Virus record (IMG/VR): IMGVR_UViG_3300046471_000042
Span: 1-30,210 of that record
Strand: one strand, 5' to 3'
DNA: 30,210 bases
DNA from: a virus
Shown here: piece after piece, positions 7,414-14,751 of the stretch
Numbering within the stretch: the stretch's first letter is position 1
How the letters are laid out: every line of letters begins with the position of its first letter
Made by a program: the position numbers and the translations under genes
The notes under the pieces: generated by a model
Databases searched by the model: none
Told to the model about the DNA's origin: nothing
The model's input: only the letters and a program-made list of their open reading frames with translations

Positions 7414-8816
7414 GGCACGTTGACCGAAGCGCCGGACACCCGCCGCACGACGGGGTCCGAGATGAACCACTTGAACCACATGCCCTGCGGATGGTTGGCC
7501 TGGCCGAGGCCGTTCCAGCGCACTCGCTTCATGTACTCGCCCGTCGCGCCCAGGCCGCGATATCGGATATTCGGGTTGAAGGTCTTGCCGCCGTCTCGGG
7601 ACGTCTGCAGGCCACAGAGCGGGTCGCTCCCCTGCCCCGTCCGAGGGCTTCCGCCGACCTCGCAGTGCAGATCAACATTCGCCACCTGGACCGGCCGTTC
7701 CTTGGTCTCAAGGTAGGCGCAGAACTCCATCGTGAACGGCGTTCCGTCGTCGTCCAGCAAGTCGGGGTCGATGCGGTAGATCTGGTTGCTCACCACGTCG
7801 CGGGCCAGCACCACATCGCCGATGTTGCAGAACAGGTCTTGGCGCCAGTAGGGGTAGCCAGCCGACGTCGCTCGGGTCCATTCCTTCGACGCCAGGTCGT
7901 AGAGCCAGGTTGCCGCCGTCCCGAGGGTCAGGACGTAGACCGGATGCTGATCCTTCACGAAGAACGAGGCCCGCAGGTCCGCAGGGTCGCTGCGGCGGAT
8001 TTGCTCGGCCAGGCCGTGGTCGCTGATGATGGTGGGCACGCCACCTTGGCTCATCCGAACCGCGCAGTCCTGATCGACCCAGAGCAGGGTTCCGCGGCAG
8101 TTGACGGCGGCGTAGATCGACCGACAGCCGATGTCGTACTTCAGACCGGCGGCGGGCTCGATGGGGGACGTGGCGTCGCCCGTAGCCCGCCAGAACTCCG
8201 TCGAGACCTCGCCCAGCAGCGCGGCAAGCTCGCCCACCACCACCACGCCCTTGACCTTGTCCGGCGAGTACTCGGCCGCCGCAAACTCGATCGGGTTCCA
8301 CGTCGTGCCGCCCGGCTCGATGTAATAGACGAAGTCCGTTCCGGTCTCCGCGCCCCAGAAGTAGCCGCTCAGGAAGGCGACCGACGTCGCCCCGGTGTTG
8401 CTGCTGTCGGGGAAGTTCTCGGCCGCGACCGCAGAGCCAGAGACGGTGTACATCGCCGTTCCCGTGGCGATCCGCACGAGGCTGTTGCCGTCAGGGTCTA
8501 TGCCGCCGTCAGCGATGCAGAGCCCGTCGCCGGCGATGGTCCCCGTGAACGCCTGGACATCACCCGCCGCGCTCAGCCGGTAGAGCGTGTTGCTCGCCAG
8601 GATCAGCGCGTCGTTGTCGAACAGCCCTTGCTTCTGCCAGATCAGGCGGATGGGCGCCGTACCGATCACCTCGAACGCCTCGGTTCCCGGCCGGGCGATC
8701 AGGGCGATGATCTCGGCCTTGCTGGTCGGATCGCGCTCCACGAGGCAGTTGACCGTCACGGCTTCGGGGAAGCCGGTGCGCTTAGAGGCGCTGGAGAACA
8801 GGGCGAGTGCTGGAAT
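7410..8816 (-). CDS. P22 gp10-like packaged DNA stabilisation protein (tail accessory factor), ATT start proposed
   Basis: The open frame carries a beta-propeller-like protein with repeated segments such as NDALILASNTLYRLSAAGDV, LSGYFWGAETGTDFVYYIEP and TLLWVDQDCAVRMSQGG. These resemble the P22 gp10 family, which plugs the portal channel and links it to the tail needle. The first conventional start is GTG at 8759 (449 aa), but it lacks the expected N-terminus. Nineteen codons upstream, an ATT at 8816 has a strong AGGGGAG Shine-Dalgarno with a 7-nt gap. Starting there adds an ALALFSSASKRTG segment that fits the family, giving 468 aa. No ATG, GTG or TTG lies between the upstream in-frame stop and 8759. 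Confidence 0.78.
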   Translation of the reverse strand: MPALALFSSASKRTGFPEAVTVNCLVERDPTSKAEIIALIARPGTEAFEVIGTAPIRLIWQKQGLFDNDALILASNTLYRLSAAGDVQAFTGTIAGDGLCIADGGIDPDGNSLVRIATGTAMYTVSGSAVAAENFPDSSNTGATSVAFLSGYFWGAETGTDFVYYIEPGGTTWNPIEFAAAEYSPDKVKGVVVVGELAALLGEVSTEFWRATGDATSPIEPAAGLKYDIGCRSIYAAVNCRGTLLWVDQDCAVRMSQGGVPTIISDHGLAEQIRRSDPADLRASFFVKDQHPVYVLTLGTAATWLYDLASKEWTRATSAGYPYWRQDLFCNIGDVVLARDVVSNQIYRIDPDLLDDDGTPFTMEFCAYLETKERPVQVANVDLHCEVGGSPRTGQGSDPLCGLQTSRDGGKTFNPNIRYRGLGATGEYMKRVRWNGLGQANHPQGMWFKWFISDPVVRRVSGASVNVP

Positions 8817-8830
8817 GGCTTTTCTCCCCT
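8814..8830 (-). promoter_or_regulatory. Shine-Dalgarno plus unconventional ATT start codon
   Basis: On the minus strand AGGGGAG (8830-8824) is followed after seven bases by ATT (8816-8814), in frame with the gp10-like gene. This is the best ribosome binding site in the neighbourhood, whereas the GTG at 8759 has only weak complementarity upstream. ATT starts are rare but real, for example in enterobacterial infC. The call is an inference from spacing and the resulting N-terminus. Confidence 0.5.
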
Positions 8831-8851
8831 GTTTGTAGTAGAGTTTTTGGC

Positions 8852-9175
8852 ATGACCGACATCGTAGAGCGGGCCGCTAAGGCCGCCTGGGAAGAGCAAC
8901 GCAAGCGGTTGGCTGCGGAGGTTCCCGAACTCCAGAGTTGGGAAGATGAAACCGAAGAACTTCGTGACGACTGGAGATCAATTGCCAGTCAGGTAATTTT
9001 GCAGGTCCAAGCCGAGTACGCCGAGGCGGCGACGTTTGCATTTGGGGAAGCGTACCGGGTTCTTACGGCCCGCTTTGACCCGCCAAGGACCGGATGGGAC
9101 TTGATCCGAATGAAGCCCGGGGTGATGGGCATCTTCAGCGGCCAGTTGATAAACGGCCTCGGTCTGCCCCGCTAA
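8852..9175 (+). CDS. Inverted single gene (moron candidate), 107-aa hypothetical
   Basis: 107 aa, MTDIVERAAKAAWEEQRKRL, acidic and helical with tryptophans, then a less charged C-terminus ending FSGQLINGLGLPR. It is the only plus-strand gene inside the leftward virion block. Its start diverges from the gp10-like gene 35 bp away, and its TAA overlaps the TAG of the convergent neighbour (9172-9175). By my hand count about a third of its codons end in A or T, clearly more than in the flanking genes, suggesting separate acquisition. Upstream DNA is locally AT-richer, with a TAGTAG/TAGAGT -10-like stretch. No function is recognised; an independently expressed moron is plausible. Confidence 0.7.
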   Translation: MTDIVERAAKAAWEEQRKRLAAEVPELQSWEDETEELRDDWRSIASQVILQVQAEYAEAATFAFGEAYRVLTARFDPPRTGWDLIRMKPGVMGIFSGQLINGLGLPR

Positions 9176-9594
9176 GGCCATCCTTGGCTAATGTCGATGT
9201 CTTCGAGGTCTTCCCGCCGCTCAACAGCGCGGGCCAGATCCTTCAGCCGCGACCAGTTGAGTTGCGCATTCACCGCCCAGGTCCGCATCGCGCGCAGCGT
9301 CACCGCGGCTTGCGAGTAGGTCGCCGGATAGGAGCGGTTCGAGGTCGCCCGTAGGCCGGTTGGAACCGAGAGGCCCCCACCTCCCGCCGCCACGGCCTCG
9401 TTGAAGATGTCCAGCAGCACCAGCCAGCGGGTCACGTGCTCTTGCGTGGCGAGCTGCAGGGTTTCCGGCTCATCCTCAAACAGGATGGGTTCACCTGCGA
9501 TCACCAACGGGAAGCCGATGCCCAGGCGGCGTTCGTACTCCGCGTCGATTTCGAGGATGCGCTTCCGCACGAAGCCGGCGAAGGACCGGGGCAC
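9172..9594 (-). CDS. DUF4376-like tail-region protein (140 aa)
   Basis: 140 aa. After an N-terminal helix (FAGFVRKRILEIDAEYERRL) it has the pattern GFPLVIAGEPILFEDEPET, a run of helices (LATQEHVTRWLVLLDIFNEA) and a C-terminal helix with RAMRTWAVNAQLNWSRLKDL. This layout resembles DUF4376 proteins, which accompany phage tail fibres. It lies 18 bp after the spike-base-like gene. The stop converges with the inverted gene to the left. Family resemblance is from memory of the pattern and the exact role is unknown. Confidence 0.62.
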   Translation of the reverse strand: MPRSFAGFVRKRILEIDAEYERRLGIGFPLVIAGEPILFEDEPETLQLATQEHVTRWLVLLDIFNEAVAAGGGGLSVPTGLRATSNRSYPATYSQAAVTLRAMRTWAVNAQLNWSRLKDLARAVERREDLEDIDISQGWP

Positions 9595-9612
9595 GTGGCT
9601 AGCGCCTACAAC

Positions 9613-9861
9613 TCAATATAATGCCACGATGTCGGTGGCGGTCGTATTCGTGCTCATGACCTTGGTTACCTGCCAGGCGTGCTCGGCCCCGGCCACCACG
9701 TTCTTCATGGTCACCGCCGCCGTGTCGCCCGCGAAGATCACGGCGACGTCGCCCGTCACGCCCACGTAGATGCCCCGAGTGGCGGGGAGAATGGTCGCGT
9801 CGCTTTTGGTCACCGCAACCGCGCGATAGGCGCCGGCCACGTCTTTGCTGCGTCCGCTCAT
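9613..9861 (-). CDS. Spike-base-like protein (RCAP_Rcc01079 type)
   Basis: 82 aa with the sequence pattern YRAVAVTKSDATILPATRGI, then YVGVTGDVAVIFAGD, ending in TATDIVALY. This closely follows the short beta-rich phage proteins annotated as spike base protein, RCAP_Rcc01079 family, named after the head-spike base of the Rhodobacter gene transfer agent. Such proteins start near the N-terminus with A/S-x-A-V-T-x-S-D and end T-x-I-V-A-L. It could form a vertex spike or a fibre anchor on this virion. It sits between the connector gene and a DUF4376-like gene. Confidence 0.72.
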   Translation of the reverse strand: MSGRSKDVAGAYRAVAVTKSDATILPATRGIYVGVTGDVAVIFAGDTAAVTMKNVVAGAEHAWQVTKVMSTNTTATDIVALY

Positions 9862-9870
9862 GGCGCGCTC

Positions 9871-10575
9871 CTAGCTCATCTCGGGTTGCATGAAGACCGA
9901 CGTCTCTTCGTCGTCGTAGGCCGAGAGCTGGCCGTATAGGAAGGCGGCCCGCTCCTCGATCTTGGCGGCGCCCTGAGGGTCGGCGATGTGGTTCTTGAAG
10001 AACGGCGTCAGGCGCGCGGCCAGGCCGTATTGGAGGACTTCCAGCCACTCCTGCGGCGTGTCGAAATCGTCGTCCAGGGCGTCGATGTCCTCGATCACCC
10101 GGAGGTAGGTGTAGGGGATGGTCACCGCCGCAGCGATGGTCGCGTTGGGGACCGGCCAGACATAGAGCGTGCGCGCCGCGCGCTGGGGGTCGAAGTAGGC
10201 CTCCGTCGCGTAGCCGATGGACAGCTTGTTGGCCTTGTCGAAGTACTCCTGACGGCTGATCATCGTCATCGGCGTGTCGTTCTGGCTGACGCCGGTTCCG
10301 GTCCTACGCCGCGCTGAGAGCACCTTGCGGGCCGCAGCTAGGGCGTAGGAGGCGGTCGACGCCAGCGGCGTTACCGAACCCTCCGACATCTGCCAGAGCT
10401 TCGGCTTCGGGTCGGCTCCCCACGTCTTCAGCATCAGGTTGGCCTGCGTCTTGGCCGTATCCATGTCCTCTTCGGCCGGCGTGTCGCCCATGGCGCAGGC
10501 CCCGACCATCACCAGGGCCGACGTAGCGATCTGGCGGAAGGTCTCGGTGAAGTCGCTCGAGCCGGAGGTGGTCAC
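9871..10575 (-). CDS. P22 gp4-like head-to-tail adaptor (packaged DNA stabilisation)
   Basis: 234 aa. The N-terminal half is helical (FRQIATSALVMVGACAMGDT, then TAKTQANLMLKTWGADPKPKLW), a pattern shared by P22 gp4-like connectors that dock under the portal. A middle section has an SRQEYFDKANK motif and aromatic beta strands (AARTLYVWPVPNA). The C-terminal helical part (EWLEVLQYGLAARLTPFFKN) is also typical of this family. It overlaps the upstream small gene by ATGA. Together with the gp10-like gene it argues for a short-tailed virion. Confidence 0.75.
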   Translation of the reverse strand: MTTSGSSDFTETFRQIATSALVMVGACAMGDTPAEEDMDTAKTQANLMLKTWGADPKPKLWQMSEGSVTPLASTASYALAAARKVLSARRRTGTGVSQNDTPMTMISRQEYFDKANKLSIGYATEAYFDPQRAARTLYVWPVPNATIAAAVTIPYTYLRVIEDIDALDDDFDTPQEWLEVLQYGLAARLTPFFKNHIADPQGAAKIEERAAFLYGQLSAYDDEETSVFMQPEMS

Positions 10576-10829
10576 AGGTCAGCCGGCGTGACTGAAGTGG
10601 GCGAACGGAAGGTCGCGGGCGCTTCGGGGCGAGCCCACGGCACGCGGCCTTCGTTCGTAACCCTGGGAGCTGCGCCCTCCTGCGGGTGCTTCTGGGCCTC
10701 CGAGCCGATGAACCGGCGATGCACGCGGTAGCCGCGTGAGTCGGTCACCATTTCGGAGGCCCAGAAGGTCATTCCGCTGAAGTCGCAGACGGCCTTCCAG
10801 TCGCCAGGACGAGCGCCGCTGGTGCTCAT
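10572..10829 (-). CDS. Small phage protein related to zinc-ribbon connectors (cysteines lost)
   Basis: 85 aa, with GDWKAVCDFSGMTFWASEMV near the N-terminus and then RGYRVHRRFIGSEAQKHPQE. Many phages encode a small protein after the capsid genes with the same skeleton (W-x-x-x-C-D-x-C-G-x-x-F-x-A/N-S/D-E, ending H-P-Q-E/D) in which four cysteines bind zinc. Here only the first cysteine of that set remains, the second being replaced by serine (CDFSG). It overlaps the beta-helix gene by one base (TGATG). It is likely a virion-associated protein of unknown detail. Confidence 0.6.
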   Translation of the reverse strand: MSTSGARPGDWKAVCDFSGMTFWASEMVTDSRGYRVHRRFIGSEAQKHPQEGAAPRVTNEGRVPWARPEAPATFRSPTSVTPADL

Positions 10830-11794
10830 CAGCTATCGACCGCCGGGATGACAAAGCCGGTGGCGCCCTTGACCCCGGTCACCCGGTTCTCGAAGAAGCC
10901 GAAGCCGACGTTGGCCGTGCAGATCAGGTCCGTGGTCGTGGTGAGCGTCTGGACGTAGTTGTTGTAGAACCAGCCGGTCGAGGTCGTGCCGCCGACGTTC
11001 ACCAGCGAGCCGCCGGCCGTGGTGGTGTTCGGGCGATAGGCCTTGTTGAACCCGATGTCGGCGTTGGTCAGGATGCCGGCCGTGGCGATCACGCCAGCCG
11101 CGACGTCGTTCTGCACCGCCCACTTGAGGTTGTTGCCCTTGAAGGTCAGCCGGTCGATGGTGTTGGCCGTCAGGACGGCGGTGTTGTTCGCCGTCACGCC
11201 GAGGTTGTCCACGACGTTGTTGCTGAAGGTCAGGCCGTCCGCGGTGTTGGCGGCGCCCGTGGTCTTCACGATGTTCAGGAAGTTGAGCACCGAGGACGTG
11301 TCCACGAAGTAGCAGTCCTCGACGGCGAAGTTCGCCGCGGTCGCCACCGTGAAGCACGCGGCGATCGACAGGAAGTTGGCCTTGAAGATGCAGTTCTTCA
11401 CGGCGCAGTTGGCCGCGCTCACCGGGATCGTCGCCGTGTTGGCGGTGTCCAGGGTGAAGGTCGGGCGCAGCGAGCCGGTGCCCAGGCCCACGATGGCGAC
11501 GCCGGCCGTGCTCATCGCGAACGAGGTCGCGTCCGAGATGGTCTCGGTGTGGCCGGCCTTGACCATGATGACATCGCCGCGCGAGGCGGTCGCCTGGGTC
11601 AGGGCAAAGGCCACGGTCGAGAAGGGGGACTGGAAGCCGCCCTTGTTGCCGTTGGAGCCGCCACGCTGCGACGCCATCAGCGCCGAGCCGTTGTAGACCC
11701 AGAAGATCCGGCCCGGATAGGCCGTGTGAATGGGGATTTCGCGGATCAGCAGGTTTGCGCCGACGCCGGTCGGATAGCTGTTAGGGCCAGCCAT
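10829..11794 (-). CDS. Right-handed beta-helix (pectin-lyase-like) virion protein
   Basis: 321 aa with repeating rungs rich in Asn, Thr and Val, such as NCAVKNCIFKANFLSIAACF, ANFAVEDCYFVDTSSVLNFL, GLTFSNNVVDNLGVTANNTA and RLTFKGNNLKW. These are spaced about 20-25 residues apart, as in parallel beta-helices. The first 60 residues (LIREIPIHTAYPGRIFWVYN) form a distinct head. No polysaccharide-lyase catalytic residues can be identified by eye. The ATG at 11794 has a strong AAAGGA Shine-Dalgarno. The gene is the first after a terminator that closes the capsid unit, so its level can be set separately. It may be a head fibre or decoration, or an adsorption protein. Confidence 0.75.
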   Translation of the reverse strand: MAGPNSYPTGVGANLLIREIPIHTAYPGRIFWVYNGSALMASQRGGSNGNKGGFQSPFSTVAFALTQATASRGDVIMVKAGHTETISDATSFAMSTAGVAIVGLGTGSLRPTFTLDTANTATIPVSAANCAVKNCIFKANFLSIAACFTVATAANFAVEDCYFVDTSSVLNFLNIVKTTGAANTADGLTFSNNVVDNLGVTANNTAVLTANTIDRLTFKGNNLKWAVQNDVAAGVIATAGILTNADIGFNKAYRPNTTTAGGSLVNVGGTTSTGWFYNNYVQTLTTTTDLICTANVGFGFFENRVTGVKGATGFVIPAVDS

Positions 11795-11852
11795 GGGGGA
11801 GTCCTTTCTCTGAACCGCTGTGCGGTCCGAATGGGAGGTGTTTCAGAGTTCG

Positions 11853-11887
11853 GGAAAAGGCGGCCCGCCCCGGTGAGGGGGCGGGCC
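11853..11887 (-). terminator. Intrinsic terminator after the major capsid gene
   Basis: A perfect 10-bp GC-only stem, GGCCCGCCCC (11862-11871) with GGGGCGGGCC (11878-11887) and a 6-nt loop. On the minus strand it is followed by GCC and then TTTT. It begins 12 bp after the capsid stop codon. This is the clearest rho-independent terminator in the window. It should raise capsid transcript abundance relative to the downstream tail genes, or allow partial read-through. Confidence 0.85.
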
Positions 11888-11899
11888 AGTTGGGGAGGA

Positions 11900-12808
11900 T
11901 CAGGCCCCGCCGCCGTTGGAAAACAGGCCGCGGAAATCCGTGTTGCCGGCCGAGTAGCGCTCGTAGACGGAGTACTTCAGGTTCTTGGTGTCGAACTCGT
12001 TGTCCTCGTCGTAGATCGCTTCCTCGCGCTGGAAGAACACCATGCCCTGCTCGGCGTCGGTGCGGATGAAGAAGGCATCGTCGTCGTCGAAGTAGTGGCT
12101 GGTCTTGGCGCCATCGGGAAAAATGTTCATCGAACGCAGGGCGTTGATGGCATTGTTCGCGGTGTCGTTCTGGCCCAGCGACTTCAGCACGCGAGCGGCC
12201 TCGAACTTGAGGCTGGTCGGGATGTGAAGGCTCTTGACCGCGATGGCCGCCGGAAGGCCGACTTCGTCCTTGGCGTTTTCGATCTGAATGCACAGATCTT
12301 CCACCGATGCCTCCGAGAAGTCCGCCGCCGTGGTCAGGCGGTTGGACTGGTTGCCGGAGGTGGTCGGGTGCGCGGTCGAGCAGATGACGACGCCGTCAGC
12401 GCCCAGGTACGAGCTGTTGTGTGCCCGGTTGTAGGTGTTGGCGCAGACGGTCTCCTTGGTGACGCGCGCGGCCTTCATCAGCATACGGGCGCCCTTCAGG
12501 GCCTTCGACTTGTACTGGTTGTCGCGGATCGCCTCGAAGGTGATCATGAACCCCGAGCTGTACGCGGTGTGCGTATAGCGCGTGGTTAGGCCTTGCGAGG
12601 TGTTCTGGTACGTGGTCGCCGAGCCCTCGGTCTTCACCGAGAGCAGGCCCAGACCAGGCATCAGCTGGTCTTCCTCGTACTGCTTGTCCGAGCCCTGGAC
12701 CTCGAAGAGATCCTTGTACTCGAAGGGGTGGTCCTTGTAGGTCCCCCAGATGACGTTCAGGCCAGGCTTCAGGAGCTTGGCAGCGTTGCCGGTTGAAAAA
12801 GCGGACAT
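11900..12808 (-). CDS. Major capsid protein
   Basis: 302 aa, MSAFSTGNAAKLLKPGLNVI. It has the layout of HK97-fold phage capsid proteins: an extended N-arm (HPFEYKDLFEVQGSDKQYEE), the GFMITFEAIRDNQYKSKALK segment that resembles E-loop/P-domain spine-helix surroundings, a peripheral helix (ASVEDLCIQIENAKDEVGLP), and an A-domain-like hydrophobic end. There is no N-terminal protease-like delta domain; scaffolding is probably supplied by a separate gene. It follows scaffold and decoration genes and is closed by a strong terminator, consistent with the most abundant virion protein. Identification is by gene order and overall pattern. Confidence 0.82.
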   Translation of the reverse strand: MSAFSTGNAAKLLKPGLNVIWGTYKDHPFEYKDLFEVQGSDKQYEEDQLMPGLGLLSVKTEGSATTYQNTSQGLTTRYTHTAYSSGFMITFEAIRDNQYKSKALKGARMLMKAARVTKETVCANTYNRAHNSSYLGADGVVICSTAHPTTSGNQSNRLTTAADFSEASVEDLCIQIENAKDEVGLPAAIAVKSLHIPTSLKFEAARVLKSLGQNDTANNAINALRSMNIFPDGAKTSHYFDDDDAFFIRTDAEQGMVFFQREEAIYDEDNEFDTKNLKYSVYERYSAGNTDFRGLFSNGGGA

Positions 12809-12820
12809 GTGCTGTGCTCC

Positions 12821-13402
12821 CTACACGCCGATGAGTTGGTCGACGAGGCGGTGACGGTTGATCCGCACAACCCAGCGGTTGTAGTAGCCGTACGAAAGGT
12901 TCGGACGGTTCACCACGCGCACGAGCTTGCAGACCAGGGTGTTGGTCGTGTTCTCGGTCGTGTTGTTGATGATCGTGCCCGACAGGCCGGTGACGGTGCT
13001 GCCGGCGGTGACCGAGATGCTGATGTTGTTGCCGACATCGTTCTCGGTGAGCGCAGTGCCGGAGCCGCCTTCCTGAACCTCGTACAGCATGCTCGGATCG
13101 GTGCAGACCAGCAGGCGGCGCAGGGTCGAGGCGGCGCGGTAGGGAAGCGAGGCTTCCGTGTCCGCGAGCACCGCGACGACGACGCCGTCGATGATGTCCG
13201 TGGTGGCCGCGATCACACAGTCAGGGTACGAGACCCCGTTGACCGTCTGGCCGGTGCCATTGCCGGTCTTGGTGACCGGATCGCCGATGTAAATGGCGGT
13301 GCCATCGCCGGCAGGGGTCGTGAAGACCTCCAGGTTGCCGGAATGACTGCCGCCAACGGTGCCGATCGGGCGAAGCCCGAACGGAGCGTTTACGTTTGCC
13401 AT
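12821..13402 (-). CDS. Head decoration-like protein
   Basis: 193 aa with the N-terminus MANVNAPFGLRPIGTVGGSH, a recognisable start for a family of phage proteins encoded immediately next to the capsid gene and usually annotated as decoration or hypothetical capsid-associated proteins. The rest is beta-rich, with VVVAVLADTEASLPYRAAST and a threonine-rich stretch (IINNTTENTTNTLVCK). It starts 18 bp after the upstream gene and ends 12 bp before the capsid ATG. The decoration role is inferred from position and family resemblance. Confidence 0.68.
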   Translation of the reverse strand: MANVNAPFGLRPIGTVGGSHSGNLEVFTTPAGDGTAIYIGDPVTKTGNGTGQTVNGVSYPDCVIAATTDIIDGVVVAVLADTEASLPYRAASTLRRLLVCTDPSMLYEVQEGGSGTALTENDVGNNISISVTAGSTVTGLSGTIINNTTENTTNTLVCKLVRVVNRPNLSYGYYNRWVVRINRHRLVDQLIGV

Positions 13403-13420
13403 GGTGAAATTCCTTGCGCC

Positions 13421-13864
13421 TTAGCGCGAGTGTTCGACGGTGCTCTTGATCGACGGGGCGTACTGGCCTTCAAGCTGGCCGGTCGGGTCGCCAGAGCGGC
13501 GAATGACGTCTTCCACGACCTTGCGGGATTCTTCCTTGTCCGCGACGCCGTGGGCGTACTCATGTTCCGGGGTCTCCATCAGCACGGCGTGCATCGGAGC
13601 GCCTTCCTCGGTCTTGCCCGCATGGCGGGTGATCCGGGTGCCCTGGCCGTCCGTGCGGGACTTTCCGTCGCCGGCACGGTCGTTGACGAGGGTGTAGCCC
13701 AGGCGCTCCATCTTCAGGATGCGGCTGGGATCGCCGTTGACGAAACGGCGGACGAAGCCGGGCCGCTGTTCGGCCTCCAGCTTCAGCGAGAAGCCTCCAG
13801 CAGAGGCACGCGGGCGACGACGGGCCGGGGGAACGGCTTCGGTTTCCGGGGCTGCGTCAGTCAT
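13421..13864 (-). CDS. Conserved phage protein between scaffold and capsid genes
   Basis: 147 aa, basic and polar. The recognisable segment is FSLKLEAEQRPGFVRRFVNG, then PSRILKMERLGYTLVNDR, followed by MHAVLMETPEHEYAHGVADK. Proteins with this order occur next to capsid genes of several podovirus-like phages. The ATG overlaps the scaffold stop (ATGA, 13861-13864), indicating coupled translation. No catalytic motif is visible. It may be a minor capsid or assembly factor. No firm function is assigned. Confidence 0.62.
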   Translation of the reverse strand: MTDAAPETEAVPPARRRPRASAGGFSLKLEAEQRPGFVRRFVNGDPSRILKMERLGYTLVNDRAGDGKSRTDGQGTRITRHAGKTEEGAPMHAVLMETPEHEYAHGVADKEESRKVVEDVIRRSGDPTGQLEGQYAPSIKSTVEHSR

Positions 13865-14751
13865 TTGCGTTGGTCCTCAATGGCGAAGTGCTCTCGCGCG
13901 TACGATTCCTTGGTGATCTTCCCGTTCGAGGCCTTGATCATGTCGAGGCACATCTCCTGGGCGTCCCGTGGCATGTCGGAGAAGGACTTGCTGCCTCCCC
14001 GACGCGCCCCGCCCGGCCCTTCCACAGCGCCAGGCAGCGCGCGGTTCGGGTTCGTGGGCTTGGCGAACTTGGCCGGAAACTGCTCGCGCAGCCGCCGATC
14101 AACTTCCTTGGTCTGCGCCTTGCCGGTGTAGCCTTCGTCGAACACCTCGTTGCCGAGGGCGATGCAGGCGGCGGTCATGGCCTTGTCGGTCCCGAACCAG
14201 GGGTTCTCGGCCTTCCAGGCGGTGAACTCGGCTGGCTCGTCAGGGGCTTCCGGCGCAGCCTCGGCCGTGACTTCCTTCTCCAGGGCCACGATGTCGGCGG
14301 TGACGGACTTGACGTTCTCGACGTCGCCCGCGGCGGCGTAGGTGGCCAGTTCCGACTGCAGCTCACGGGAGCGCTGCTCGTAGCCCTCCTTGCGGGCCTT
14401 GGTGATGTGGCCGATCGAGGTCTTGACCGCGCTCTTGAGGCCCTTGATCTCGTCGTTGGCCTTCTCCAGCGACTTGCGCATGGAGGGGAGCACTTCGCCC
14501 GCGGCCTTTAGGATGAACTCCGGCGCGTCGAGCCAGTCCGCAGGATCGCCCTTCCAGGCCTCCTTGCCGGACCAGCCGATGGTCAGCGCCGTGGCCTCCA
14601 GCTTGGACTTCGGGTCCTTGGGCTCGGCCGGTGCGGGATCAGCCCCGCCGGCCGCCTCGTCGCGCTTGTCGGTGACCGGAGCGCCGGCCGCAGCGTCGAT
14701 CGCAGCGGAGGCGGCGGCGTCCAGGGCGTCGTCGGTCAGGGCTTCGCTCAT
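13861..14751 (-). CDS. Probable scaffolding protein
   Basis: 296 aa, acidic and alanine-rich. A disordered N-terminus (about residues 1-45) is followed by long predicted helices with heptad character around residues 75-165 (MRKSLEKANDEIKGLKSAVK, then KARKEGYEQRSRELQSELAT). A short tryptophan-rich stretch (AWKAENPWFGTDKAMT) comes next, and then a basic C-terminal helical segment likely to contact capsid protein. Length, composition and position between portal/co-chaperonin and capsid match phage scaffolds. ATGA overlaps exist on both sides. The scaffold role is inferred. Confidence 0.68.
   Translation of the reverse strand: MSEALTDDALDAAASAAIDAAAGAPVTDKRDEAAGGADPAPAEPKDPKSKLEATALTIGWSGKEAWKGDPADWLDAPEFILKAAGEVLPSMRKSLEKANDEIKGLKSAVKTSIGHITKARKEGYEQRSRELQSELATYAAAGDVENVKSVTADIVALEKEVTAEAAPEAPDEPAEFTAWKAENPWFGTDKAMTAACIALGNEVFDEGYTGKAQTKEVDRRLREQFPAKFAKPTNPNRALPGAVEGPGGARRGGSKSFSDMPRDAQEMCLDMIKASNGKITKESYAREHFAIEDQRK

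Noticed and set aside
12809-14131. 440-aa plus-strand open frame over head genes
   Set aside because: Opposite the decoration, scaffold and related genes. Composition resembles other GC-driven shadows.
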